Shown here: positions 22,379 to 32,859 of the stretch, piece after piece
Layout: each line of letters starts with the position of its first letter
Numbering within the stretch: position 1 is the stretch's first letter
Notes under the pieces: model-generated
Told to the model about the DNA's origin: nothing
What the model saw: the letters and a program-made list of their open reading frames with translations, nothing else
Database searches by the model: none
Assembly: GCA_025175895.1 (NCBI GenBank)
Contig: CM045987.1
Span: 114,317,040 to 114,381,039, forward strand
DNA: 64,000 nt
Origin: Wurfbainia villosa
Lineage: Eukaryota; Streptophyta; Magnoliopsida; Zingiberales; Zingiberaceae
Reading direction: 5' to 3'
Made by a program: the position numbers and the translations under genes

Positions 22379-23017
22379 CTAGTAGATTTGGGCTATGAAT
22401 ATGTCTTTACCTACGATTTTTACGAAAAGAGTTGGGTCAACTACACCTTGGTTAAAACCTTTGGACTTAAGATAAACCGAAAGCCTCTCGTACCAAGCTC
22501 GAGGAGCTTGTTTAAGTCCATAGAGGGCTTTCTTTAACCTAAGAATATGGTCAGGTTTATCTAGACTTTCGAAACCGGGGGGTTGACTAACATAAACCTC
22601 TTCTTTAATGTATCCATTCAAGAATGCTGACTTTATATCCATTTGAAATAACTTAAATCCTCGATGTGCAGCATATGCTAATAACATTTGAATGGACTCT
22701 AACCTAGCTACTGGAGCATAGGTCTCGTCGTAATCTAAACCTTCGACTTGACTAAACCCTTTAGCGACTAATCTAGTTTTATTTCTAACTACTTCACCTT
22801 TATCATCAAGTTTATTCCTAAACACCCACCTTGTTCCAATGATTGTTTTATCTTTAGGTGGTGGTACTAATTCCCATACTTCGTTCCTAGTAAATTGAGC
22901 CAGCTCTTCTTGCATTGCAATAATCCAATAGGGATCAAGAAGAGCTTGGTCAATAGTTTTGGGTTCAATTTTGGAAATCAAGGAGATTTGACTAAGGTTT
23001 CTGTATGAGGCTCTAGT
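22379..23017 (-). pseudogene. pol: R6 Pol: reverse transcriptase
   Basis: The 200-aa frame from 22981 contains copia RT blocks: NEVWELVPPPKDKTIIGTRW, RLVAKGFSQVEG, YDETYAPVARLESI, FQMDIKSAFLNG and LYGLKQAPRAWY. The YVDD catalytic motif is present at DNA level but disrupted by a 1-bp deletion that yields a TAG right after the Tyr. Copia RT normally continues without interruption into RNase H, so the enzyme is split in this copy. Confidence 0.9.
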
Positions 23018-23613
23018 TCAAACTCCTAGACTTGGATCACCTATCACTTGGTCGATAGGATGATTCGTTTGAGTCCTAGTTTGGTTTGGGTTTGGGTCAT
23101 CTACCACTTGATCAATAGGATGACTCGTTTGAGTCCTAGTTTGATTAGAGTCATCTACCACTTGGTCGATAGACTGACTTGGTTGACTTAGGTTAGGATT
23201 AATACTAGACTTGATCTCCGGATCGGAGTTAGGTCTGGTATGAATCGACTTGCTAATTGGGGTTGCCGGGGGTTTTGTAGGTTTGTGTCCTTCATCAAAT
23301 ACTACATTAATAGTCTCCTCGACTCTAAGGGTGTCATGATTATATACTCTATAAGCTCTACTTGTAGTCGAATATCCTAAAAATATCCCAGTCGAAGTTT
23401 TGGATGTGAATTTCCCTAGGTAATCCTTAGTGTTTAGGATATGTACCTTACACCCAAATATCCTAAAGTACTTGATGTTAGGTATTTTATCGTGATAAAT
23501 CTCGTATGAGGTCTTAAGGTACCTCTTTACCATAATGATCCTATTTTGGACATAGCATGTCGTACTCACGGCTTCTGCCCAAAACCTATCGAGTAGGTTA
23601 TACTCGTTTAAGA
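23018..23613 (-). pseudogene. pol: R6 Pol: integrase C-terminal region and linker
   Basis: A 183-aa frame from 23569 includes FRIFGCKVHILNTKDYLGKF and GIFLGYSTTSRAYRVYN, conserved after the copia integrase core. Then comes a Pro/Ser/Thr-rich linker with three near repeats of HPIDQVVDDPN toward RT. Frame breaks separate it from the core upstream and RT downstream. Confidence 0.85.
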
Positions 23614-24150
23614 TTATCCTAGCGGCTTCTTGTAGGGTTCTATTTTTACGTCTACTAGGCCATTTTGTTGTGGGGTTCTAGGGCAAGAGAACTCATGGTG
23701 GTATCCATTTAGGTTACAGAATTCTGTGAACCTGTGGTTCTCGAATTCACCACTATGATCAGTCCTAAGTCTTTTGATTTTAAGTTTTTGTTGATTTTCT
23801 ATTAACTTAAATAGGTTAATTAATTGATCTAGGGTATCACTTTTGTGTTTGATGAACCTAACCCAAGTAAATCTAGAATAGTCATCAATTATGACTAAGC
23901 AAAATTTACTCCCATTAAGTGACTTAGCTCTATGTAAATCAAATAGATCCATGTGCAAGAGCTCAAGAACACTTTTGGTTCATTCTTGATTAGTTAGTTG
24001 ATGTTGTGTCCTAGATTGTTTACCTTGTTGACAAGCATTATATATTTTATTGTTCAAGTTATTGAGGTTAGGCAAACCTCTGACTAAGTCACTTTGACTC
24101 ATCTTATGGATGAGTCTTGGGTGTGAGTGACCGAGTCGTCGGTGCCACAA
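23614..24150 (-). pseudogene. pol: R6 Pol: GAG-pre-integrase zinc region and integrase core
   Basis: HRRLGHSHPRLIHKMSQ and a downstream CxxG-like piece (about 24030-24150) form the His/Cys pre-integrase domain. After a stop, the core frame 23958-23614 has LLHMDLFDL (first catalytic Asp), IDDYSRFTWV, and TDHSGEF (second Asp). The catalytic Glu should follow RTPQQNG; there a one-base loss near 23650 changes the frame, so VxE is lost. Confidence 0.88.
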
Positions 24151-24546
24151 CTATGATTCCTCTTGCCGTGTTATAAGACACTTGGTTGAGGAGTTAGTTA
24201 GATTAATAGTGTAAATATTGTTATTTCTGGTTCCCTTAAGGATCGTTTTAGAAGTTTCATTTGTATTAATTACGCATTCATTTTCTAAAAATATGACCTT
24301 ATAGTTATTATCACACAATTGGCTTACACTAAGTAAATTATATTGAAAATTTTCTACCAATAAGACATTTTGAATAATAAAGTTAGAGTTGAGCTCAATA
24401 TCACCTGAATTGATGATTTTGAGCTTGTCGTTGTTTCTGAAGGCTACCGATCCTTGTCGTTTGAATCGAAGCTTCGAAAACTTGAGTTGATCCTCGGTCA
24501 TGTGTCGGGAGCAACCACTGTCCAACATCCATTGTCCTACATGCAA
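24151..24546 (-). pseudogene. pol: R6 aspartic protease region
   Basis: The frame 24546-24151 contains WMLDSGCSRHMT, the copia-type retropepsin active site (DSG), and continues with the conserved NVLLVENFQYNLLSVSQLCD block leading to the pre-integrase domain. It would cleave the polyprotein. The upstream link to Gag (24547-25144) is degenerate. Confidence 0.88.
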
Positions 24547-25144
24547 GGTAGTTGGATCGGATATTGGATTTATTAAAGATTGGTTGAAAATTATTAACCT
24601 AAATCATCTAACCCATGTCTACATGATCAAACATGTTAACCCTATATGTTCTTGTGAGATGACTTCTAATTTTACTTGTTTTAAATTTAATGATTTGAAC
24701 ACTTGTCAACCTTGCGTTAGATTCAGATTTGACCTTAGGCTCATCAAGTCGCCTTTTCAAGATCATGGCTTCCAAGTCGTGGCGAGGCACAAAGACCTTC
24801 TTTGATCGGAACAACGACCACTTCCTTAGACAAAGCCATTTTCAAAAAAATAGAGACTTGACTCACTTAAGACCACTTCCTGGTCTAACTAGTCTAGGAT
24901 ACGACGAAGTAGCTTCAGCTAATTCCACTCGGTCAATTGCACCGAACTAGATACGCCTTATCTAGCCCGAATACATAAGACTCCGCTTTCCTAGCGTACT
25001 ATCATCTCGCCGCGTCCTGGTACTATGTTATCAAGTATTGATGAGTTATAGTCCTATCTAACCATTCTAAAAAGAAAAATCAAACTAAATAAAGAACCTA
25101 ATCATGCAATTTCTAAGTTAAAATACAAACAAGTTTTGTACTGG

Positions 25145-26750
25145 CTTCCCCTAGACCGTTGAATCGGTTCGGTCTCTCCACATAGTAGATTTGGTCCTTG
25201 GGAACCCAGTACTGGTTCGATCCTAAGTTTGAAATCAAGGCGGTCTTAGGGACCCATGCTTAGACACGTTTTTTATGTCGACTTACAATCGACATATACG
25301 ACTTGTTGGTCGTATTTGAGCTAAACCCTAGTCCGACCTTATTGTACATGACCCTTTGCGATCCAAGTAGGCGGTCAAGTCCTTTGGATCCTAGAGTAAA
25401 CCTTTCCAACGTGTTCCTAAGATCTTCGACTTGACTCTTCAAGAGTGAGTTCTCAACTTTGAGCTTTTCAACCCGAGTTGAGTCCTCCTCTCGAACTTGA
25501 CTAGTCGAAGAGGTTAGGGAGACCTCTTGTTTGAGGAGTTTAACTTCCTCAACCAGGGTCTCGACCTTGGACTCAGACTTAGCTAATTTCCTAGTTAAGA
25601 ACTTAATTGCACTATAAAGCGTACTAATAAGGGATCAACTTACCTTGAGTGTATCTTTTGAACCGGATGCGTATCCGTGGCTTGTCTTGAATAGCGCTTC
25701 GCAGTCCGACTCGTCTTCGGTTTTCGATTCGTGTTCCAGTTCCGACTCCGTCTCCGATTCCACCGGTTTATCCATGAGGACACAATCATCATCTTCTTCC
25801 TCGGATGCTTCTTCCCATGTAGCGTTGAGTGCCTTTTTGTGTTTTGGTGCTTTGCTCTTGAGTTTTGGGCATTCGGACTTGATGTGTCCAAACCTGTTGC
25901 ATTCGTAACACCTAATATTAGAACTTTTAGGCTTACCTTCATTAGGTCGAGTGACGGTTCGCTTTCGGCCCTTAACTATCCTTCGAACTAGGTTGACTAG
26001 TTCGACCTCCATTTCCGAGTTGACCTCCAAATCAGACTCATCTTCTTCTTCTTTAGGGATTGGCTTGCTTGTGGCTTTCTTCCTCGAACCTGCAAAAAGT
26101 GCTATACCCTTCTCGGGTTCCGAGTTAGACTGCTCATGAAGTTCGAAATCGGAAAACAACTCATCTAATCTAAGTTTTGAAAGGTCCTTGGAGACCTTGT
26201 AGGCATCGACCATGGATGCCCATAAGGTAGTCCTAGAAAATGAGTTAAGAACATACCTAATAAGATCGCGATTTTCGACCTTTTGCCCGATCGCGTGTAG
26301 GTTATTGACTATGTCTTGAACGCGATCGTGAATTTGCATCGCCATTTCGTGTTCCTGAATTTTTAGATTATATAACTTATTAAACAAAAGATCGCGTTTA
26401 CATACCTTGGCTTCATCGGTCCCTTCGTGTAGCTCCACTAGCTTTGTCCAAAGGTCCTTTGCACTGATGAAAGGGCCGACGCGATTAAGCTCCTCCTTGG
26501 ACAAGCCACATTGGACGATTTGAGTTGCCTTGGCGTCGGCTTCGACTTGTCTTTTTGTCGCATTGGTCCATTGGTCATAATCCAAGAGTTCACCTACTTC
26601 GTTAGTCAGAAGTGTGAATCCCGTTTAGATTATGATCCACATCTCGATTTGGGTTTTAAGAAAGCATTCCATCCAACCCTTCCAATAACGGAAGTCATCT
26701 CCGTTGTGAAATGGAGGTTGGACGGTGCTAAAACCCTCGAGATAGGCCAT
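25145..26750 (-). pseudogene. gag: R6 Gag, Sirevirus-like, three in-frame stops
   Basis: Start at ATG 26750; the same frame is kept with stops TAA 26625-26627 and TGA 25635-25637, and one more at 25260. The N-terminus has PPFHNGDDFRYWK; the core has SAKDLWTKLVELHEGTDEAK. One CCHC knuckle (CYECNRFGHIKSEC) is followed by an acidic zone. A coiled-coil C-terminus (LTRKLAKSESKVETL...) leads to AWVPK and YWVPK motifs before the protease, which is the usual Sirevirus Gag layout. The longest uninterrupted piece is 316 aa (26585-25635). Confidence 0.85.
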
Positions 26751-26957
26751 TGAAACAAACAAGACAAAAGAACGAAGCGGAAAAACCTAAAACCACAAAC
26801 ACCATAAATGTCCCAAGACTCGCATCTTGGATTAGTAGTGCGGGAGAAAAGCTACACAAATGAGAAAGAGAAAAAAAATCGAAATAAACAGAAAATAAAT
26901 CGAAAATAAAATCCATAGAAAGCTATATTGGTGGTTTCACCAAATCTTAGCACCCCC

Positions 26958-26970
26958 GGCTCTGATACCA
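26958..26970 (-). other. R6 primer-binding site
   Basis: TGGTATCAGAGCC on minus, 2 bp from the 5' LTR; perfect tRNA-Met type. Confidence 0.9.
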
Positions 26971-26972
26971 AT

Positions 26973-28083
26973 TGTTGGATCGAGCGGATCGTTAGAGGGG
27001 GGGTGAATAGCGATAAAACTTTTTCGTACAAATTCATTCGAGTGGACAATTATACGCAGCGGAAAGATAAATGAAAACTAAAAGAGACAAGTAAATTTTT
27101 TACTTGGTTCGTAGCCTTCGGCTACTACTCCAAGGCCCTAGTGATCCTTGATCACGTACGAAGGGCAAATCACTAAAGAAATCCTCCTCATTGGAGGTAG
27201 GAGTTAATCGAATACAAGAAAACACCAAAAGCTTGAGGTAGAGGGACACTCCCCCTCTCCTCGTTACGATAAAAACTTCGAGACAATAAAGAAATAAATT
27301 GAATTGAGGCTTATACCGACGGAACAAAATATAAACAATTAAACTTAGAGCGTCGGAGAGGTAGCACTTCGTTGTCGGAGAGTTGTAGCTTTGCAGAGGC
27401 TTTTGGAAGCTTAGAATTGATGAGAAAACCTTAGGATATGCCCTCCTTTTATAGCCTTTTAGCCCCTTTTCAAGAGGAACTTCAACCAATAGAAATTGGG
27501 CACAAGACTCCTTGAAAAATGGTGATAAAGCTTGACTCCTCGAGGCTGATCCTTGACCATCAGTCGATTGATGGCCATCATCAGTCAACTGATGGTAGCA
27601 TCAGTCGACTATTGACCATAGATAGTCGACTGATGGACAACAGTCGAGTCCTCCAAGCTGGCAATCAACTGATGCTAGCTGAAATCAAAAGTTAACTAAA
27701 CAAAAATATTATTTCGACGACCTTCGACCGTCCGATCTCGACCTAGACCACCGATGGAATGTCTTGAGTCAGATCTACGCCTAAGACTATCCCCGTAAGG
27801 AGGATACGACCTCATTTACACTTGCACACACACGAGTTTACCTCGATACTTACTATGTCGCTTTCGCTTCCGGCCTTCCACTCGATTCCTTCGGCTCCCT
27901 CCGAAGTCACTCGAGTGTTGCCCGACCACCGCGACTTCCTCCGGGTGTCGCTAGCCTTCAGTTTCAGCGTTGACACTTTTCTGCACACTTGATTTAGCTC
28001 GTGAGATAACAATATGAGCTTAACTTTGTATCGTTTGCTATAATCAAAACTCAGGTTCGACTTAGGTGTCTACTGCACCAACA
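26973..28083 (-). repeat. R6 5' LTR
   Basis: The sister of 19316-20400, with four to five CAGTCGACTG-like sites at 27555-27640, most with one changed base, and TATAAAA (minus) at 27447. The left LTR has CGATCGATGG where this one keeps palindromes. Confidence 0.88.
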
Positions 28084-28360
28084 ATTTCTCCACCTCCGAC
28101 GTGTTATCGAGAAGGAGTGTTGTTAGTGTCGTGCGCATAACACAAGCTCGTTGAGCTCACCCCGTGGAGTAGGAACCATTCGGTTCCGAACCACGTATAT
28201 CTTGTGTATTGCGTGTGATTGTATTGTTGTTATTATTTTTATTGTTTCCGCTGTGTATATTAATGACAATTGTAGATAAGCACACAAGAACGATCGTATT
28301 CCACCGTATGACGATTGAAGGCTATTCACCCCCCTCTAGCCGGCCACCAACGTTCCAACA
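28084..28360 (+). repeat. R3 3' LTR, final segment
   Basis: Completes the R3 3' LTR: CTCCACCTCCGACGTG, the GGAACCATTCGGTTCC palindrome (28170-28185), and the GCTATTCACCCCCC-CTCTAGCCGG motif, ending GTTCCAACA. Followed by TSD TTTTA. Confidence 0.85.
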
Positions 28361-28365
28361 TTTTA

Positions 28366-31300
28366 GAGAACTTTTCTAGATTTGAATGGAAATATTATAG
28401 TTATTCATGGGGAAGGCTTTATAAAGTCTAATTAAATTATTGGGTTAATGAAGAGTGATTAAAGGTTAAGCTTAACCCTAGGTTTAAAGTTGCTTATAAA
28501 AGTCGACTATTAATCTTTGATTTCTCATTTCCTTTTTCCTATTTCTCCCGATTCTATCGTAGTTTTTTTTCTATTCCGTTGATCATTTTCTTCTGTGCTC
28601 TCACTCATCGCCACTGCTCCTCTCTTTCATCGCTTTGTCATTGGAGATCTCTACCCAGACGACCGCCTGCTCAGTCCGATCGTTGCAGTCGCCGCTTGTC
28701 TCCGGGTCACGCTTTGCATCGACAGTCTGCCACCCTTGATCACGACCATTTCCCCACCATTGCAGCCGCCTTTCGGTCACCGTGAACTCAATCTTGTCGC
28801 CACCGCCCAAGCTGGAGATTTCCACTTGCGTCTTCACCGGCCATCCAATCACCTGCTCCAACCGTCGCAACCGCCTTTCGGTCACCGTGAACTCAATCTT
28901 GTCGCCACCGCCCAAGCTGGAGATTTCCACTTGCGTCGCCACCGGCCATCCAATCACCTGCTCCAACCGTCGCCTTCCCCATCTCGGCCGACACCAAAAT
29001 CCTAGCGTCGTTGCCTTTCCCTTTGCAATCCTAGGGTGCTCGCTAGTTGCTATCACTGCATTTGCCATGAATGGATCTCAACTGCTAGCCGCTGGACAGA
29101 TTCAACTTCCACATCTTTGCTACCGTCCACTTTAGCTTCTCTTCCAAACTCTGGTAATTTCTTCATCCATTCTTCTGTCCGGTGGATTGCATATTTGAGC
29201 AGTTAGAATGGGAGTTTGGTTATAATTGTGGAGCTTTATGATTTCTAGGTGAGATGGGCAATCAAAGCAACGGTTCTCGGATTATGAGTAGATCAGTGGA
29301 AAATCTTGAATAGCATATGGTTACAGGTGTTAGGTTGTGGTTTCAAATCAGTGAACAACCGGTGAATTTTCATAGTTTACACAACAATATTTTCCTGGAA
29401 ATAAAGGTGATATGAGAGGGCTGGTTTCCTATTAGGCTCGATTTGTTCCAGATCCACTATGGACTATTTAAATGAGTACTAGATAAGCTTGGATCTTAGT
29501 TCTATGGAAGCATCATTTGAATTATAGTTGATTGATATGTGTATTATGAAATAGGAGAAATTGGTTGGTTGAATTACATACATGATGGATGTAATATAAC
29601 TACAGGTGATGAAGATTGTTTGTCTTCACTTCGTCTGTGAGATTTAGATATGATAGCTGAATTTGAGATCAAGAAACGATGCAAAGGAAGTGAAGCTTGG
29701 TAAGTTCAGATTTGGATGTTTATGGATGTATACAAATATATTATTGGAAGTATACCATGTCTATGGATGTAGTAGGGAATTACAGCTTATATGATATTTG
29801 TAGATTGGTTAATATATGAGTTCGTTCATCTTATGGTATTAGATTGTTCAGTTAGCTAATCAAGATTTAGGTTCGATTTGGGATTTGATATCATCGTTGG
29901 ACTTATGACAGAACTTGTTAATGTTTGTATGTTAATTGTAGGACCTTGATTCAAGACAGATTTGCGGGCGCGAAGACCATCAGCACGATATACTTATTAT
30001 GTGGGTGATTTCTCTTTGACTCTTGTAGATCTTAATCTTGGCGCATGAACTCTATTAATGACTAATGAAATTATCTTGCTTCACTCTATTTATTCTTATG
30101 CTTGATACTTAGTCGTTGACCTTTGAGATACTCATTCGATATCATACAGTCTCGTTTCATCACTATTGTTGATTATAGATACTATATATATTTGATCATG
30201 AGTGTTGCATAAGTATATGTACTTAAGTACAGTTATAGTCCTTGATTTGGTCATCATGTTGTACCGTTAGAGTTGGTAATGATTATAACTGTAGACTTGG
30301 TTGTCTTATTGTATGACCCTGCATTGTCTTGTCGACCATGACTACCGTGTATGGTTGAGTGGGTTGTCAGTGGAGTGTTGTTTACGGACTGAAAGTCTTA
30401 GCATGATATGTGTATATGTCTATTGTTTATGACTCCCTTTAAGGTAGTGTGCATGTCGGAGGGCTTACATGCATTGGAGTCATCATTACATTACATGCAT
30501 GCTGTTGACTATGTCTCCCTTGTGGTTGAGAGAGTCATCAGTCATACTTGTCCACCCGGCCACTGGGGGATAGTGGTTGCGGGAGGTATGGGCAGTTGAT
30601 ATCTGCAACACTCGGCCACTGTGGGATAGTGGTAGCTGGAGTTGCGTGAAGCTTGTCCTGTCGTACAACACTTGGTCACTCGTGGGTAGTGGTAGCTAGA
30701 GTTTCTTGCAGCATGAACCCTTATATGTGGCTAGATAGCTACTTACTCATACTGCTAATTCGGCCACTCAAGAGTAGTGGTAGCTGGAGTTGGGACAGTT
30801 GTCATTTTTTGTCCACCCAGGCCACACAAGGTCATGGTAGCGAGGTGTACAGGTAGTGACCTTGCATATGCATCACCGTGGAGGCGCATATTTATGTTTG
30901 ATGCATATTGCATATACTTTTGATATGTGTTGCTTATGATTGAGCTATGATTGTTGTATATGTTTGTACATCATCATACATACCATTTGCATGTTATATA
31001 CTGTTGTATGTGGACTACTTGGGTATGAGTTGGATATGGTTGTTATGTGCATTTGATTAACATTATAATTCCGCATTAGATGAACCAGGTTGGTTTCTAC
31101 ATTTGATTATACATTATGTATATGATTATGTATCGATCACGGGTGTGATATTGTTCATGTATGTTATTCATATGTATTACGTTGTGTATACTTGTCTGGT
31201 TATTATGAGTTGTGTCATTGCAGACCTTCAGGTATGACAGTACATTACATTGCATCAGGTGCATCAGGTTGATATATGCATTTATTATTTTTATACTAAT

Positions 31301-31857
31301 AGTTATTTGTTATTATCTTTAAGATTGTATATCTGTTGATCTTCATATATTTATTTAGTTCATGCACTATCTTTCCTATACCACTGTATTTTATAGTCAC
31401 CATCACAGACTCTGGATTTTCCTATCGCCCATGTAGCAAGTAGATGATTCCTTGGGTGCTCGGAGCTCTGTCAACTAATCTCGTCTCACACCGAGTGTTT
31501 GAATTTTATTCTTATTGGTGATGTTTTATATTTGTATTGTATGTTTTGATTTTATTTTATACTAGTTTTCACATTTTGGTATATAGTTGTGTTGTTATGT
31601 ATTTGACTTTTATTATGGTTTTGGTTTTGGTTGTGTATTGATTTCTATTATATTTTTCGATTATGGTTGTGTCAAAATCGCACCGGTGCATATCTGTATG
31701 TCTTTGTATTTCTATTATCTGTCGATGTTATTTTATTGTGACATATGGTACGTGGGTGTTGGCGGCTATGTGGGTCTTATATCGATATCGTATCTCATAT
31801 TGTCACTAGAGGGTACGGTCCGTATTGACGGACAAGTATACTCTTTGAGACATGACA
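28366..31857 (+). repeat. R1 3' LTR, main segment
   Basis: Continues the LTR begun at 6901. It contains a TATA-like CTTATAAAAG near 28493 and a GC-rich block at 28590-29100 with a 105-bp tandem duplication (28771 and 28876). A set of CCACT/AGTGG stem-loops lies at 30560-30835. A long AT-rich tail ends CATGACA at 31857. ORFs here (for example 155 aa on minus at 28601-29068) follow the duplication and do not look like protein. Confidence 0.7.
30556..30835 (+). repeat. Array of CCACT...AGTGG stem-loops in the R1 LTR
   Basis: Four clear units have CCACT (or TCACT) and AGTGG separated by 7 bases, at 30560-30576, 30616-30632, 30676-30692 and 30764-30780. Each is followed by TAGCTGGAGTTG or a near form. 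A fifth, decayed unit lies near 30820. Confidence 0.75.
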
Positions 31858-32541
31858 AAATTTATCTTCTTTCTTTATGAGGTAAGGTTCGCCAGAAAAT
31901 ATTATCTTTGATTATTAACGTGACAATTGATAATTAGAACATATATCTATACTTGTTGGTTGAGTTATGAGCACATGGTAGATGCATTAAAGTGGTGGTC
32001 AATGTCTATTTGGATGTGAGTAAAATTTATTCTTGGACTTGTTATATAATTTATTGTGCATAAATAAATAAATAAATAAAAGGATCACATATATGCTTGT
32101 ATGACTATTTTTGAAAAAGAAAATTAAAATAATATTTTAAAAATAGTGCAATGGTTTTAAAATAATTATACTACTAAAAGATAAATAATTAATATTCTCC
32201 CTATTCACATAGGGATTTCATATGAGGATTGATATGGGAAGACTTATTTTAAGATTTAAAATAAGTACTTAATTTATTCTTCAATTATGTGATAGACCTT
32301 ATACTGGACATCATCATGTATTAATATATAGAAACTTAGTATAATTCATTTTAAAAATTAATTTAGATTGATCATTTAGATTAAATGATAAAATATAAAC
32401 TCATAATAAAATAAATGTAGTTAGAAGAATTAAATTGAAAAAATAAAAATGTTAGATGGAGAAAGAAATACTAAAAAGTGAATACTCTAATTCTAAAATT
32501 ATACTAGATTACTTGACCGCTGACAAAGGGATATAGTAGTA
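31858..32541. other. AT-rich intergenic DNA
   Basis: No gene or repeat edge seen apart from an (AAAT)n microsatellite at about 32061-32081. Confidence 0.6.
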
Positions 32542-32558
32542 AGGAGTTATACACAGTT
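32542..32558. repeat. SINE target-site duplication, left copy
   Basis: The 17-base sequence AGGAGTTATACACAGTT is repeated exactly at 32843-32859. Confidence 0.9.
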
Positions 32559-32842
32559 GCCCCCAGGGCAACGGCGCGATGGTAACTCACGAGGCTCTCC
32601 TCTGCGAAGCCAGGGGTCGATTCCGCCTTGGCAGTGCGCACTGCGCGGGAGGTGGTGCACGATGCCCCCCCGTCCCAGTGCGGTTGGCCCATCTGGCGCA
32701 GTATGGGTTCAAACGCGCTCTGATCATCCGTCACCCTGATATACCCTCGTTGACCGGTGGGGACTCTAGTCGAAGGCCGTGGGGCAGAGCTGGTCAGTCA
32801 TCAGAATTAGTAGGGAAGAAAAATCGTACCTGATACCTGATG
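32559..32842 (+). mobile_element. tRNA-derived SINE
   Basis: A 284-bp GC-rich unit between perfect 17-bp direct repeats. The head has a GATGGTAACTCAC box-A-like stretch and GGTCGATTCC (32615-32624), a one-base variant of the pol III box B (GGTTCGANNCC), with tRNA-like spacing. No ORF of interest. The long TSD fits LINE-machinery insertion. The family name cannot be settled by eye. Confidence 0.78.
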
Positions 32843-32859
32843 AGGAGTTATACACAGTT

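Larger units (their letters stand above)
19316..28083 (-). mobile_element. R6: Sirevirus-type Ty1/copia element with gag and pol, decayed
   Basis: LTRs of 1085 bp (19316-20400) and 1111 bp (26973-28083) flank a 6.6-kb interior with PBS (26958-26970), Gag, protease, integrase, RT and RNase H in copia order on the minus strand. RT (EELAQFTRNEVWELVPPPKD, then GTRWVFRNKLD) and the long Gag ending in WVPK repeats fit the Sirevirus lineage. Flanks are GTTTT (19311-19315) and ATTTC (28084-28088), an imperfect TSD. It sits in the R3 3' LTR. Several frames are broken, so it is a dead copy, but its family could have supplied enzymes to the gag-only elements. Confidence 0.88.
6984..28360 (+). mobile_element. 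R3: gag-only LTR retrotransposon carrying three later insertions
   Basis: It begins TGTTGGTGCAATCG at 6984 and ends GTTCCAACA at 28360, flanked by TTTTA on both sides. The plus-strand order is: 5' LTR (6984-7962, then 13735 to about 13938), gag (13960-15518), non-coding 3' interior, PPT, 3' LTR (17118-19315 and 28084-28360). R4 lies in the 5' LTR; R5 and R6 lie in the 3' LTR. There is no pol. A deletion joins the 5' LTR at GTGGAGTA to the leader (AACCGCC) near 13938, removing about 200 bp of U5 and the PBS. This copy could therefore no longer prime reverse transcription. Confidence 0.85.
381..31857 (+). mobile_element. R1: large-LTR, short-interior gypsy-like element (LARD-like), outermost host of the nest
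   Basis: The tail of a 5' LTR (to 537) is followed by a PBS at 545, an interior of about 0.9 kb once the R2 insertion is removed, a polypurine tract ending at 6900, and a 3' LTR that starts TGTAAGATAT at 6901 and ends CATGACA at 31857. The two LTR ends match over about 115 bp (421-537 and 31740-31857). The 3' LTR, with R3 removed, is about 3.6 kb. The LTR start and the GTGGGGGAGAA polypurine tract resemble Tekay/Del chromoviruses. The interior holds no gag or pol that I can recognise, so the element is non-autonomous. It carries R2 (interior) and R3 (3' LTR), so it is the oldest layer. Confidence 0.7.

Noticed and set aside
21468..23017. Envelope-like gene in R6, as some Sireviruses have
   Set aside because: The sequence between RNase H and the 3' LTR (20401-21467) has no open frame of useful length and no membrane segment.
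28601..29068. Overlapping ORFs of 136-155 aa on both strands as a possible gene
   Set aside because: They owe their length to GC-rich, stop-poor DNA with a tandem duplication inside an LTR, and show no domain.
32504..32833. Small ORFs across the SINE
   Set aside because: They cross the SINE boundary and its target duplication, and have no recognisable domain.
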